Source: Metapseudomonas otitidis (GTDB lineage Bacteria; Pseudomonadota; Gammaproteobacteria; Pseudomonadales; Pseudomonadaceae). Taken from it: 64,000 nt of DNA. A program made the translations under genes and the position numbers. The notes under the pieces are model-generated. The model saw nothing but the letters and a program-made list of their open reading frames with translations. It did not search any database and was not told the DNA's origin. The DNA is taken from positions 186,001 through 250,000 of the forward strand of contig NZ_FOJP01000013.1 in assembly GCF_900111835.1 (NCBI RefSeq). Direction: 5' to 3'. The first letter of the stretch is position 1. Each line of letters opens with the position of its first letter. Below are positions 47,758 to 56,157 of this stretch, one piece after another.

Positions 47758-49968
47758 TCAGAACGAGTAGGTGGCGGAGAGGATCGCCGAGCGGGCGTCG
47801 CCGTATTCGATGGCGGACGAGCGGGCGTTGGTGCCGTTCTGCTGGCGCACGCGCTCCACGTAGTCCTTGTCGAACAGGTTGTTGACGTTCAGCTGCAGGT
47901 CGAGGTTCTCGTTGACCTTGTAGCCGAGCATGGCGTTGTGCACCCAGTAGGCATCCAGCTTGGCGGTGGTGCTGGAGCTGACGTTGCGCTCGCTGACGTA
48001 GCGGGCGCCGTAGCCCAGGGTCCAGCCCGCAGGCAGCTCGTAGGTGGTCCACAGGTTCAGCGAACGCGGCGGGGTGTTGCCCAGCGCCTGGCCTTCACGG
48101 GCGATGCCGGCGGCGGTGTCGGCGGCCTTGAGGGTCTCGCTGTCGAGGAAGGTGTAGTTGGCGAAGACGTCCCAGCGCTCGCTGATGTGGCCGGTCACGC
48201 CCAGCTCGACACCCTGCACACGCTGCTTGCCGGCCAGCTGGGTGGAACCGTCGGCCATGGTCTCGCGGGCGTTGGTCTTGTCGACGCGGAACAGCGCGCC
48301 GTCCAGTTCGAGGCGGCCGGCCAGCAGTTCCCACTTGGTGCCCAGCTCCCAGGTCTCGTTCTTCTCCGGGTCCAGGTTCTCGGTCAGGGCGCTCAGGCCG
48401 CCACCACTGGAGGCGATGCTCTCGGCACTCGGGTTGAAGGAGTTGCCCCAGGCGACGTAGAAGCGGCCGTTCTCCACCGGCTTGTAGACCAGGCCGGCAC
48501 GGCTGCTGAGCTTCTTGTCCTTGGATTCGAAGTCACCGTTTTTCACCTTGGTGGGGGAATAGGTCTTGGCGCGACCGTCGAACCAGTCATAGCGCAGCCC
48601 CACGTTAAGGTCCCACTGCTCGTTTAGCGCGATGGTGTCGAAGACGTAAACCGCCTTGTCATCCAATTGGTTCCGACCATAGGCGTTCGGGGTTGCGAGC
48701 TGCTTGTTGATCGGCCCGCTCCAGTAGCCGGGCGGGTTGGACAGGCTGAAGCCGGTGCTCGGGTACAGGGGAGTGCCCAGGCCGTGGTTGTAGGTCTTGA
48801 GCTCGTACTCCTCGCGGGAGATTTCCGCGCCGGTGACGATCTCGTGGTGCAGGCCGGCGGTGTCGGCGCTGATGCGCAGGTTGGTCTGGTTGATCCACAG
48901 CTCGGTGGTGGCATCACGGCCGTAGGCCTGAGGCCCCGTAGGCAGGTAGTTGCCGACGGGGACACCGTTCAGGTTGACGTGGGAGGCGGACACCACGGTG
49001 TCGCGGTCCACGCGGCTGTAGCGGGTCAGGTTCTGCAGGCGCAGGTTTTCGTTGAAGTCGTGTTCGAGGTTGGCGGTGAACGCGTTCTGCTCGATTTCTT
49101 CCTTGTCCAGGTTCTTCCAGCCGAAGTAGTCGTTGCGGTCGACGCCGGCGAGCTTCTTGCCGTCCAGGGCCGGTACGCCGTAGTCGGGCAGGTTGTCGTC
49201 GGTCTGGTGGAAGGCGCTGAGGGTCAGGCGGGTGGCGTCGCTGAAGCCCAGGCGCAGGGACGGGGCGACACCCCAGCGCTCGCGGTCGATCTGGTCGCGG
49301 CCGGGGACGTCGTTCTCATGGGCCATCAGGTTCAGGCGGAAGGCGCTGTCGGTGCCGACCTCTTCCAGCGGCTGGTTGGTGTCCAGGGTCAGGCGGTGGT
49401 AGTTGTCGGTGCCCAGGCCCGCGCCGATGCGGGTGAAGGCGCGGCCCATGGGCTGCTTGCTGATGAGGTTGATGCTGCCGCCGGTGGTGCCGGCGCCGCC
49501 GAACACCGAGTTCGGGCCCTTGATGACCTCCACCTGCTCGATGTTGAAGGTGTCGGTGCGGCTGGTCTGGGCGCTGTCGCGCAGGCCGTCGATCTGGATG
49601 TTGCTGTTGGCGGAGAAGCCACGGATGTTGATGCTGTCACCGGAGCCGCCACCGCCCTCGCCGGCGTTGAAGGTGATGCCGGAAACGTTGGAGAGCACCT
49701 GGCGCAGGCTCAGGGCCTGCTGCTCCTGGATGATCTCCTTGGGGACGACGGTGACGGTCTGCGGGGTGTCCAGCAGCGGTGCGGTGTACTTGGCGGAGGC
49801 CGACTCGGTGACCTTGTAGGTCTTCTCGGCCTTGCCGTCGACGTTGACGGTGCCGAGTTCGAGTTTGTTCGAGTCCGCCGCCAGGGCGAGGCCGCTGGCC
49901 GAGGCGGAAACCAGGCCGATGGCGGAAGCCAGCAGTGCGCGTTGCGGCAGGCCGTTCTTGTTGCTCAT
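47758..49968 (-). CDS. piuA: TonB-dependent catecholate siderophore receptor (PiuA-like, copy 1)
   Basis: 736 residues from ATG 49968, GGGGAG upstream. Signal peptide ending LALAADS. Plug domain: LLDTPQTVTVVPKEI, SINIRGFSANSNIQIDGLRD and VEVIKGPNSVFGGAGTTGGS; 22-strand barrel ending in the Phe-terminal beta-signal (ILSATYSF). It has no N-terminal signalling extension. Belongs to the Fiu/PiuA group that imports iron-catecholates and siderophore-drug conjugates. By position beside the flavoreductase it corresponds to piuA. Highly similar to the receptor at 52132-54396. Confidence 0.88.
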   Translation of the reverse strand: MSNKNGLPQRALLASAIGLVSASASGLALAADSNKLELGTVNVDGKAEKTYKVTESASAKYTAPLLDTPQTVTVVPKEIIQEQQALSLRQVLSNVSGITFNAGEGGGGSGDSINIRGFSANSNIQIDGLRDSAQTSRTDTFNIEQVEVIKGPNSVFGGAGTTGGSINLISKQPMGRAFTRIGAGLGTDNYHRLTLDTNQPLEEVGTDSAFRLNLMAHENDVPGRDQIDRERWGVAPSLRLGFSDATRLTLSAFHQTDDNLPDYGVPALDGKKLAGVDRNDYFGWKNLDKEEIEQNAFTANLEHDFNENLRLQNLTRYSRVDRDTVVSASHVNLNGVPVGNYLPTGPQAYGRDATTELWINQTNLRISADTAGLHHEIVTGAEISREEYELKTYNHGLGTPLYPSTGFSLSNPPGYWSGPINKQLATPNAYGRNQLDDKAVYVFDTIALNEQWDLNVGLRYDWFDGRAKTYSPTKVKNGDFESKDKKLSSRAGLVYKPVENGRFYVAWGNSFNPSAESIASSGGGLSALTENLDPEKNETWELGTKWELLAGRLELDGALFRVDKTNARETMADGSTQLAGKQRVQGVELGVTGHISERWDVFANYTFLDSETLKAADTAAGIAREGQALGNTPPRSLNLWTTYELPAGWTLGYGARYVSERNVSSSTTAKLDAYWVHNAMLGYKVNENLDLQLNVNNLFDKDYVERVRQQNGTNARSSAIEYGDARSAILSATYSF

Positions 49969-49999
49969 AAGAATCACTCCCCAGTGAAGATGGGGCGCG

Positions 50000-50027
50000 A
50001 TTCTATTTGCGAATGTTTATCAGCAAA
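50000..50027 (-). promoter_or_regulatory. Receptor-1 promoter with candidate Fur box
   Basis: Minus strand: GCTGATAAACATTCGCAAAT (50024-50005) followed by -10-like TAGAAT (50005-50000). GATAA and TTCGCAAAT match the form of Pseudomonas Fur sites, and nearly the same sequence (GATAAGCGTTCGCAAAT) occurs upstream of piuC. Confidence 0.55.
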
Positions 50028-50198
50028 TATTTACCCACTCATCTTTACACAATCTTTACAAAACTCGGAAAAACCCTACAGAGAGAATCAAGAGTCGAAC
50101 ATTGCTAAAAACCGGCACAAGAAGAATCGAACGTGCGCGTTCCACGCCGATCCGCCTGGGGCGTCCAGCCATGAACGGGCAACGGTGCCGTACGAATG

Positions 50199-51305
50199 TC
50201 AGGGATTTGGCCAGAGCCGCGAAGGGTCGATGGCGGCCAGGTGGGTGCAGCCGGTGAGCGCCATGGTCACCTCCAGCTCGGTGCGCAACAGGTGCAGCAC
50301 GTGGGCGACGCCGGAAGCACCGGCCGTGGCCAGGGCCTGGACGTAGGGCCGCCCCACCATGACCGCGCGGGCGCCCAGGGCCAGGGCCTTGAACACGTCG
50401 CTGCCGCGCCGCACACCGCCGTCGAGGATCAGGGGCACGCGCCCGCCCACGGCCTCGGCGATGGCTGGCAGCACGTCCAGTGTCGCCGGCAGGCCGTCGA
50501 GGGTGCGCCCGCCATGGTTGGACACGACGATGCCGGCCACGCCCTGCTCCACCGCGCGCCCGGCGTCGAGAGGGTTCATCACGCCCTTCACCCACACCGG
50601 CAGGTGCGTCAGGGATTGCAGCCATTCCAGGTCGCGCCAGGTGGGCGCGTGCTGCAGCAGGGTGCTGCCGAACAGCGGGCTGGCGCCGGGTTGGGCCACG
50701 CTGGGGGGCAGTGTGCGCATGCCCCGCAGGTTCACCGCCTCGATGCCCTCGGGCAGTTGGAAGCCGGCACGCTGCTCGCGGTTGCGCAGGCCGTTCACCG
50801 GGGCGTCCACGGTGACCATCAGGCCGCGGTAGCCGGCGGCTTCGGCGCGCCGCACCAGCTCGCGGGTGAAGTCGCGGTCCGGCTGGATGTAGAGCTGGAA
50901 CCAGAGGGGCGCCTGGGCGGCCTGCGCAATGGCTTCGAGGCTGACGCTGGCCTGGGTGCTGACCACCAGGGCGGCGCCCATGGCCGAGGCGCCGAGGGCG
51001 CTGGCCAGTTCGCCATCCGGGTGGGCCAGGCGCTGGAAGGCCACTGGGGCGAGCAGGATGGGGTAGTCCAGCGTCAGGTCGCCGAGCTGCACGCGGGTGT
51101 CGCCGCTGCCCAGGTCTTCCAGCACGCGGTTGAGCAGGCGCACGCGGCGGAACGCGGCGAGGTTGTCGGCCAGGGTCTGCTCGTCCGCCGCGCCGCCGCT
51201 GAGGTAGGCCCAGGCGGCGGGGCTCATGCGTTCACGGGCGAAGGCCTCGTAGTCGCCGACGGCGGCGATCTCGGCGGGAATCCGCGGCAACGGCGGCAGG
51301 CTCAT
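50199..51305 (-). CDS. FMN-dependent alpha-hydroxy-acid dehydrogenase (LldD-like)
   Basis: 368 residues from ATG 51305, GAGGA upstream. TIM-barrel FMN enzyme of the lactate dehydrogenase/glycolate oxidase/mandelate dehydrogenase family: PILLAPVAFQRLAHPDGE, PLWFQLYIQPDRDF, the Lys in VWVKGVMNP, catalytic His-containing VSNHGGRTLDG and PLILDGGVRRGSDVFKALALG. No lactate permease or LldR regulator is nearby. It starts 17 nt after piuC ends, so it is in the piuC transcript; this suggests a 2-hydroxy-acid (for example citrate-derived or catechol/siderophore-derived) linked to iron nutrition, but the substrate is unknown. Confidence 0.88.
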   Translation of the reverse strand: MSLPPLPRIPAEIAAVGDYEAFARERMSPAAWAYLSGGAADEQTLADNLAAFRRVRLLNRVLEDLGSGDTRVQLGDLTLDYPILLAPVAFQRLAHPDGELASALGASAMGAALVVSTQASVSLEAIAQAAQAPLWFQLYIQPDRDFTRELVRRAEAAGYRGLMVTVDAPVNGLRNREQRAGFQLPEGIEAVNLRGMRTLPPSVAQPGASPLFGSTLLQHAPTWRDLEWLQSLTHLPVWVKGVMNPLDAGRAVEQGVAGIVVSNHGGRTLDGLPATLDVLPAIAEAVGGRVPLILDGGVRRGSDVFKALALGARAVMVGRPYVQALATAGASGVAHVLHLLRTELEVTMALTGCTHLAAIDPSRLWPNP

Positions 51306-51322
51306 GGGACGTTCCTCGGGTC

Positions 51323-52003
51323 TCAGGTGGTCGACCAGTGCCGCAACAGGTTGTGGTAGACGCCGGAGAGCTGCACCAGCGCGGGGTGCTCGGGCACGCT
51401 CTGGCCGAGCTGCTGGATGGCGCCGTCCAGCTCCAGCAGCATGGCGCGCTGGTTGTCCTCGCGCACCAGGCTCTGGATCCAGAAGAAGGCGGCCAGCCGC
51501 GCGCCACGGGTGACCGGTTCGACACGGTGCAGGCTGCTGCCGGGGTAGAGCACCAGGTGGCCGGCGGGCAGCTTGACCCGGTGGCTGCCGTAGGTGTCTT
51601 CCACCACCAGTTCGCCGCCCTCGTAGTCGTCCGGGTCGCAGAAGAACAGGGTGGCGGACAGGTCGCTGCGCACCCGGTGGTGGGTGCCGGGGACGCTGAA
51701 GATGGCGTTGTCGATGTGGTTGCCGTAGGTGCCGCCGCCGCTGTAGCGGTTGAAGCGTGGCGGCAGCACCTTGAGCGGCAGGGCGGCGGCGATGAACTGC
51801 GGGTGGCTGCCGAGGCGGTCGACGATGAAGTCGCCGATCTGCTGCGCCAGGGGGTCGTCCGGGGCCAGTTGCTGGTTGTCCTTGCTGCGCACGGCCATGT
51901 GCCCGGCGGTGCTGCGCCCGTCCACCCAGGCGGCGCGCTCCAGGGCTTCGCGGCACTGGCGCACTTCGTCGGCGGTGAGGACGTCGGGGATATGGAACAT
52001 CAC
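51323..52003 (-). CDS. piuC: Fe(II)/2-oxoglutarate-dependent hydroxylase PiuC
   Basis: 226 residues if GTG 52003 starts translation (GGAGGG 8 nt upstream), giving MMFHIPDVL like E. coli YbiX (MMYHIPG); ATG 52000 is the alternative. The 2-oxoglutarate dioxygenase core is intact: His96-x-Asp98 (GNHIDNAI), distal His159 (SSLHRVEP) and Arg169 ([10 protein letters not shown]) for 2-oxoglutarate. PiuC/YbiX sits next to Fiu/PiuA receptors and affects susceptibility to siderophore-conjugated antibiotics. It has a Fur-box-like site 35 nt upstream. It probably forms an operon with the downstream FMN dehydrogenase. Confidence 0.94.
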   Translation of the reverse strand: MMFHIPDVLTADEVRQCREALERAAWVDGRSTAGHMAVRSKDNQQLAPDDPLAQQIGDFIVDRLGSHPQFIAAALPLKVLPPRFNRYSGGGTYGNHIDNAIFSVPGTHHRVRSDLSATLFFCDPDDYEGGELVVEDTYGSHRVKLPAGHLVLYPGSSLHRVEPVTRGARLAAFFWIQSLVREDNQRAMLLELDGAIQQLGQSVPEHPALVQLSGVYHNLLRHWSTT

Positions 52004-52037
52004 GCGGGCTACCCTCCCGGGCCGAACAAAGGCTGCT

Positions 52038-52054
52038 GATAAGCGTTCGCAAAT
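52038..52054 (-). promoter_or_regulatory. Candidate Fur box upstream of piuC
   Basis: GATAAGCGTTCGCAAAT on the plus strand. It resembles the site in front of receptor 1 and lies between the end of receptor 2 and the piuC start, so piuC probably has its own iron-regulated promoter. Confidence 0.55.
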
Positions 52055-52131
52055 GAGGCGCTCATCTTACTCGCCTGCCGGCAGCCAAGGAACCGGGACA
52101 AAGCGCCGCGCCCGCAGGCGCGGCGGGGCCG

Positions 52132-54396
52132 TCAGAACGACAGGGTGGCGTTGAGGGTGGCGGCGCGGGCGTCGCCGTACTCGATGGCGGAGGAGCGGGC
52201 GCCGGTGCTGCCTGTGCCCCGCTGGGTGCCAAGCTGGGTGCGGACGCGCTCGACGTACTGGCGGTCGAACAGGTTGTCCAGGTTCAGCTGCAGGTCGAAG
52301 GAGTCGCTGACCCGGTAGCCGAGCATGGCGCTGTGGACCCAGTAGGCGGCGAGCTTGACGCCGTCGTCGCTGGCGGTGAGGTTGCGCTGGCTGACGTAGC
52401 GCGCGCCGTAGCCGACGCGCCAGCCACCGTCGAAGTCGTAGGTGGACCAGAGGTTGAACGACTGCGGCGGGGTGTTGGCCAGGGCCTGGCCCTTGGCCGA
52501 GACGCCGACGCGCTCGTTGACGGCCTTGAGGGTCTCGCTGTCCATGAAGGTGAAGGTGCTGAAGACCTTCCAGCGCTCGCTGAGTTCGCCGGTCAGCCCC
52601 AGCTCCAGGCCCTGCACGCGCTGGTTGCCGGCGAGGATGGTGGTGCCGTCGGTGAGCTGGGTGCGGGCGTTGAGCTTCTCGACGCGGAACAGCGCGGCGT
52701 CCAGCTGCAGGCGCCGCTCCAGCAGCTCCCACTTGGTGCCCAGTTCCCAGGTGCGGTTCTTCTCCGGGTCGAGCTTCTCGGTGGCGGCGCTGAGGCCGGC
52801 GCCGCTGGTGGCAATGTTCTCCGCACTGGGGTTGAAGGAGGTGCCGTAGGCCAGGTAGAAGCGCCCGTTCTCCACCGGCTTGTAGACCAGCCCGGCACGG
52901 CCACTGAGGTGCTCGTCGCTGGAGCGGTTGTCGGTGGCCACCCAGGTGCCTTTGGTGAGGCTGTTGTTGCGGGCGTCGCCGTCGAGCCAGTCGTAGCGCA
53001 GGCCGAGGTTGAGGTCCCACTGCGGGTTCAGGGCCAGGGTGTCGAAGGCGTACAGGGCGCGGTCGTACAGGCGGGTGGCGAGGTAGCCGGAGTTGCTTCG
53101 CTGGGCCGGCCCGCTCCAGTAGCCGGGCGGATCGGCCAGAGGGTAGCCCTCGTCGGGGAACTTCAGGCCGTAGTCGTAGGTGGTGCGGTGGTAGGTCTCG
53201 CGGGAGAACTCCGCGCCGGTCACCAGGGTGTGGCCGATGCCGAGGGTGTCGAACTCGGCGGTGAGGTTGGTCTGGTTGATCCACATGCGGCTGGTGACGT
53301 CGCGGCCGTAGGCCTGGGGGCCGGCAGGCAGGTACTGGCCGGGGGCGAGGACGGGGCCCGGGGGTTGGCCAGTGCTGCGGCGGCGGTCGAGGTTGATGTG
53401 GGCGGCGGAGATCACCGTGTCGCGCTCCACCTCGCTGTAGCGGGTGAGGTTCTGCAGGCTCAACTGGTCGTTGAAGCGGTGCTCCAGGCGCACGGTGAAG
53501 GCGTCGCTGTCGATGCGCTCGCGGTCGAGGTTGCGCCAGCCGAAGTAGGCGTTGCGCTTGACCCCGGCCACGCGCTTGCCGTCGAAGGCCGGGACGCCGT
53601 AGTCCGGGTCGTTGTCGTCGCGCTGGTGGAAGTAGCTCAGCGTCAGGCTGGTGTCCTCGCCCAGGCCCAACAGCAGCGAGGGGGCGATGCCCCAGCGCTC
53701 GCGTTCCAGGCGCTTGCGGCCGGGGATCTCGTCGTCGTGGGCCATGAGGTTGAGGCGGAAGGCACTGCCGCTGCCCAGCTCCTGCAAGGGCTGGTTGGTG
53801 TCCAGGGTCAGGCGCCGGTAGTGGTCGCTGCCCAGGCCCAGGCCGAGCCGGCTGAAGGCTTCGAAGCCCGGCTGCTTGCTGATCTGGTTGACGCTGCCGC
53901 CGGTGGTGCCGGCGCCGCCGAACACCGAGTTGGGGCCCTTGATGACCTCCACCTGCTCGATGTTGAAGGTGTCGGTGCGGTTGTTCTGGGCGCTGTCGCG
54001 CAGGCCGTCGATCTGCAGGTTAGTGCTGGCGGAGAAGCCACGGATGTTGAGGTTGTCCCCCGAGCCGCCGCCGCCCTCCCCGGCGTTGAAGGTGATGCCG
54101 GAGACGTTGGAGAGCACCTCGCGCAGGCTCAGGGCCTGCTGGTCGCGCATCACTTCGGCGGGCACCACGGTGATGGTCTGGGGGGTGTCGAGCAGGGGCG
54201 CGGCGTTCTTCGCCGAGGCGGAGCGCTCGGTGCGGTAGCCGTCGCTGCGCCGCTCTTCGACGTGCAGCGTCTCCAGTTCCAGACTGGCATTGCTGCGCGG
54301 TGGCTCGGCGGCGACGAGGGGGCCGGCGGCCAGGCCGATGCCGACGGCGAGCAGGGTGCGGGGGCCCGGTTGCGGGCGCAGGGCAAGGCGTTTCAT
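52132..54396 (-). CDS. TonB-dependent catecholate siderophore receptor (PiuA/PiuD-like, copy 2)
   Basis: 754 residues from ATG 54396, GGAGGA upstream; an upstream in-frame start lacks a signal peptide. Signal region MKRLALRPQPGPRTLLAVGI ending LVAAEPP. Plug motifs LLDTPQTITVVPAEV, LNIRGFSASTNLQIDGLRDS and QVEVIKGPNSVFGGAGTTGG are nearly identical to receptor 1, with the same LSNVSGITFNAGEGGGGSGD stretch; barrel ends ATLNATLSF. It is a paralogue of the receptor at 47758-49968. P. aeruginosa strains usually carry either piuA or its alternative piuD at this locus; which copy here corresponds to which cannot be told without alignment. Confidence 0.88.
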   Translation of the reverse strand: MKRLALRPQPGPRTLLAVGIGLAAGPLVAAEPPRSNASLELETLHVEERRSDGYRTERSASAKNAAPLLDTPQTITVVPAEVMRDQQALSLREVLSNVSGITFNAGEGGGGSGDNLNIRGFSASTNLQIDGLRDSAQNNRTDTFNIEQVEVIKGPNSVFGGAGTTGGSVNQISKQPGFEAFSRLGLGLGSDHYRRLTLDTNQPLQELGSGSAFRLNLMAHDDEIPGRKRLERERWGIAPSLLLGLGEDTSLTLSYFHQRDDNDPDYGVPAFDGKRVAGVKRNAYFGWRNLDRERIDSDAFTVRLEHRFNDQLSLQNLTRYSEVERDTVISAAHINLDRRRSTGQPPGPVLAPGQYLPAGPQAYGRDVTSRMWINQTNLTAEFDTLGIGHTLVTGAEFSRETYHRTTYDYGLKFPDEGYPLADPPGYWSGPAQRSNSGYLATRLYDRALYAFDTLALNPQWDLNLGLRYDWLDGDARNNSLTKGTWVATDNRSSDEHLSGRAGLVYKPVENGRFYLAYGTSFNPSAENIATSGAGLSAATEKLDPEKNRTWELGTKWELLERRLQLDAALFRVEKLNARTQLTDGTTILAGNQRVQGLELGLTGELSERWKVFSTFTFMDSETLKAVNERVGVSAKGQALANTPPQSFNLWSTYDFDGGWRVGYGARYVSQRNLTASDDGVKLAAYWVHSAMLGYRVSDSFDLQLNLDNLFDRQYVERVRTQLGTQRGTGSTGARSSAIEYGDARAATLNATLSF

Positions 54397-54428
54397 GGAA
54401 GGTCCTCCCGGTGGTGAGGGGAGGCAAC

Positions 54429-54453
54429 CTATTTGATAAGGATTCTCATGAAC
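54429..54453 (-). promoter_or_regulatory. Fur box upstream of receptor 2
   Basis: GATAAGGATTCTCATGAAC (54435-54453) matches 14 of 19 positions of the GATAATGATAATCATTATC consensus. It lies about 40 nt before the start codon and is preceded by CTATTTG, as at the receptor-1 and flavoreductase promoters. Confidence 0.7.
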
Positions 54454-54515
54454 ATCCGTTAAAGCACGCTTGGGAAATGCCCTTGCGGCAAACGGATTCC
54501 ACCTACACGAAAACG

Positions 54516-54544
54516 ACAAAGCCCGCCGTGAAGGCGGGCTTTGT
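54516..54544 (-). terminator. Rho-independent terminator of speC
   Basis: ACAAAGCCCGCC (54516-54527) pairs with GGCGGGCTTTGT (54533-54544), 12 bp, 5-nt loop, 13 nt after the speC stop; a T-rich stretch follows on the minus strand. Confidence 0.88.
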
Positions 54545-54557
54545 CGGGGTGAAACCC

Positions 54558-55721
54558 TTACACGTAGTAGGACTTCAGCGGCGGGAAGCCGTTGAATTCC
54601 ACCGCGCTGTAGCTGGTGGTGTAGGCACCGGTGGAGAGCCAGTAGAGGCGGTCACCGCTGGCCAGGTTCAGCGGCAGGCCGTACTTGTAGTTCTCGTACA
54701 TGATGTCGGCGCTGTCGCAGGTGGGGCCGGCGATCACCACTTCCTCCATTTCGCCTTTCTTCTCGGTCCAGATGGGGAACTTGATGGATTCGTCCATGGT
54801 TTCGATCAGGCCGGAGAACTTGCCCACGTCGGTATAGACCCAGCGCTCGACGGCGGTGCGGGACTTGCGCGCCACCAGCACCACTTCGCTGACGAGGATG
54901 CCGGCGTTGGCGATCAGGGAGCGGCCCGGCTCGAGGATGATCTCCGGCAGTTCGTCGCCGAAGTCTTCCTTGAGGAAGCGGGTGATCTCCTCGGCGTAGG
55001 TCTCCAGGCTGTTGGTGCGCTGGATGTAGTTGGCCGGGAAGCCGCCGCCCATGTTGATCATCTTCAGGGTGATGCCGTCTTCTTCCTTCAGGCGTTCGAA
55101 GATCACCTTGACCTTGGCGATGGCGGCGTCCCAGACGTCGATGTCGCGCTGCTGGCTGCCGACGTGGAAGGACACGCCGTAGGGGTCCAGGCCCAGCTGC
55201 TTGGCGAGGATCAGCAGGTCCAGTGCCATGTCCGGGTTGCAGCCGAACTTGCGCGACAGCGGCCAGTCGGCGGAGGTGGAACCCTCGGTGAGGATGCGCA
55301 CGTAGACCTTGGCGCCCGGGGCGGCCTTGGCGATGTTGCGCAGGTCGGCCTCGGAGTCGGTGGCGAACAGGCGCACGCCCTTCTCGTAGAAGTAACGGAT
55401 GTCGCGGGCTTTCTTGATGGTGTTGCCGTAGCTGATGCGCTCCGGACCGACGCCGGTCTTCATCACCTTGTCCAGCTCATAGATGGAGGCGATGTCGAAG
55501 TTGGAGCCCTTCTCGCGCAGCAGCTCGGTGATCTCGGTGGCCGGGTTGGCCTTCACCGCGTAGTAGATCTTGGCGAAGGGGAAGCAGCTGACCAGCTGGT
55601 CGTAGGAGTCGGCGATGGTCTGCTTGTCGATCACCACGAAGGGGGTCTCGTGCTGATCGGCAAAGGCCTTCATGCGCTGGAAAGTGGCGGGTGCGAAATA
55701 GTCTTCGACCTTGATCGACAT
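54558..55721 (-). CDS. speC: Ornithine decarboxylase (PLP-dependent, eukaryotic-type fold III)
   Basis: 387 residues from ATG 55721, the P. aeruginosa SpeC length. Converts ornithine to putrescine, the first step of polyamine synthesis. PLP lysine Lys57 in YYAVKANP; glycine loop in MGGGFPANY; EPGRSLIANAG for PLP phosphate; the C-terminal active-site Cys and Asp in GPTCDSADIM. It is of the small alanine-racemase-fold type, not the large inducible SpeC of E. coli. A longer upstream frame exists but has no similarity. Single-gene transcript with a good terminator; a 7-bp stem sits in its leader. Confidence 0.95.
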   Translation of the reverse strand: MSIKVEDYFAPATFQRMKAFADQHETPFVVIDKQTIADSYDQLVSCFPFAKIYYAVKANPATEITELLREKGSNFDIASIYELDKVMKTGVGPERISYGNTIKKARDIRYFYEKGVRLFATDSEADLRNIAKAAPGAKVYVRILTEGSTSADWPLSRKFGCNPDMALDLLILAKQLGLDPYGVSFHVGSQQRDIDVWDAAIAKVKVIFERLKEEDGITLKMINMGGGFPANYIQRTNSLETYAEEITRFLKEDFGDELPEIILEPGRSLIANAGILVSEVVLVARKSRTAVERWVYTDVGKFSGLIETMDESIKFPIWTEKKGEMEEVVIAGPTCDSADIMYENYKYGLPLNLASGDRLYWLSTGAYTTSYSAVEFNGFPPLKSYYV

Positions 55722-56157
55722 GCTAGGGACTCCAAATGGCTGAACGGTTCTGAAAAGGTGGAGTGGTTTCGTGACATACGAAACCGCGAACGCCTGACAG
55801 TTTCCCCACTTTGGTTCGCCTACTTCCCAAGGCATGTCGCCGAGCATCACCGGTACCGGGCAAGGGCGCCGGTAACCTCTCGTCGTCAGTACTTGAGCCG
55901 GATGGATCGTTTCCAGCATGGACGTTCGGGCGCGCACTTTAGGACTGCATGTCCTACATGGCAACCAGAAAATGCCGCCGTTTCGCATCCGATTGTCGCT
56001 TGCGTGGTTGATTGTTTTTTATCCTCAACGAAGCGTCCGGAATGCTGCACAAAACCGCGTTCTTGAGCCCCTTCACGGATTTTGCGTTGGCCTGGCGGAA
56101 CGCGTTCCGTATCCTTCCCGACTTCCCCCCATGGACAGGCCCACACGAAGGAGTCGC
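55722..56157. other. Divergent speC-antiporter regulatory gap
   Basis: 436 nt without a gene. Near speC: hairpin GGTTTCG (55775-55781) with CGAAACC (55889 is not involved; partner is 55789-55795), about 55 nt before the start. In the middle: AGGAC...GTCCT around 55942-55956. Near the antiporter: a promoter with a perfect palindrome, listed separately. Base composition is lower in GC than the genes, as expected for regulatory DNA. Confidence 0.55.
56087..56115 (+). promoter_or_regulatory. Antiporter promoter containing palindrome GGAACGCGTTCC
   Basis: TTGGCC (56087-56092), 17-nt spacer, TATCCT (56110-56115). The 12-bp perfect palindrome GGAACGCGTTCC (56097-56108) fills the spacer, a classic repressor-operator position. 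The ATG follows 43 nt after the -10. Confidence 0.5.

Noticed and set aside
48667-54417. Plus-strand open frames opposite the two TonB receptors
   Set aside because: Both have the same composition because they mirror paralogous receptor genes; no starts, motifs or neighbours support them.
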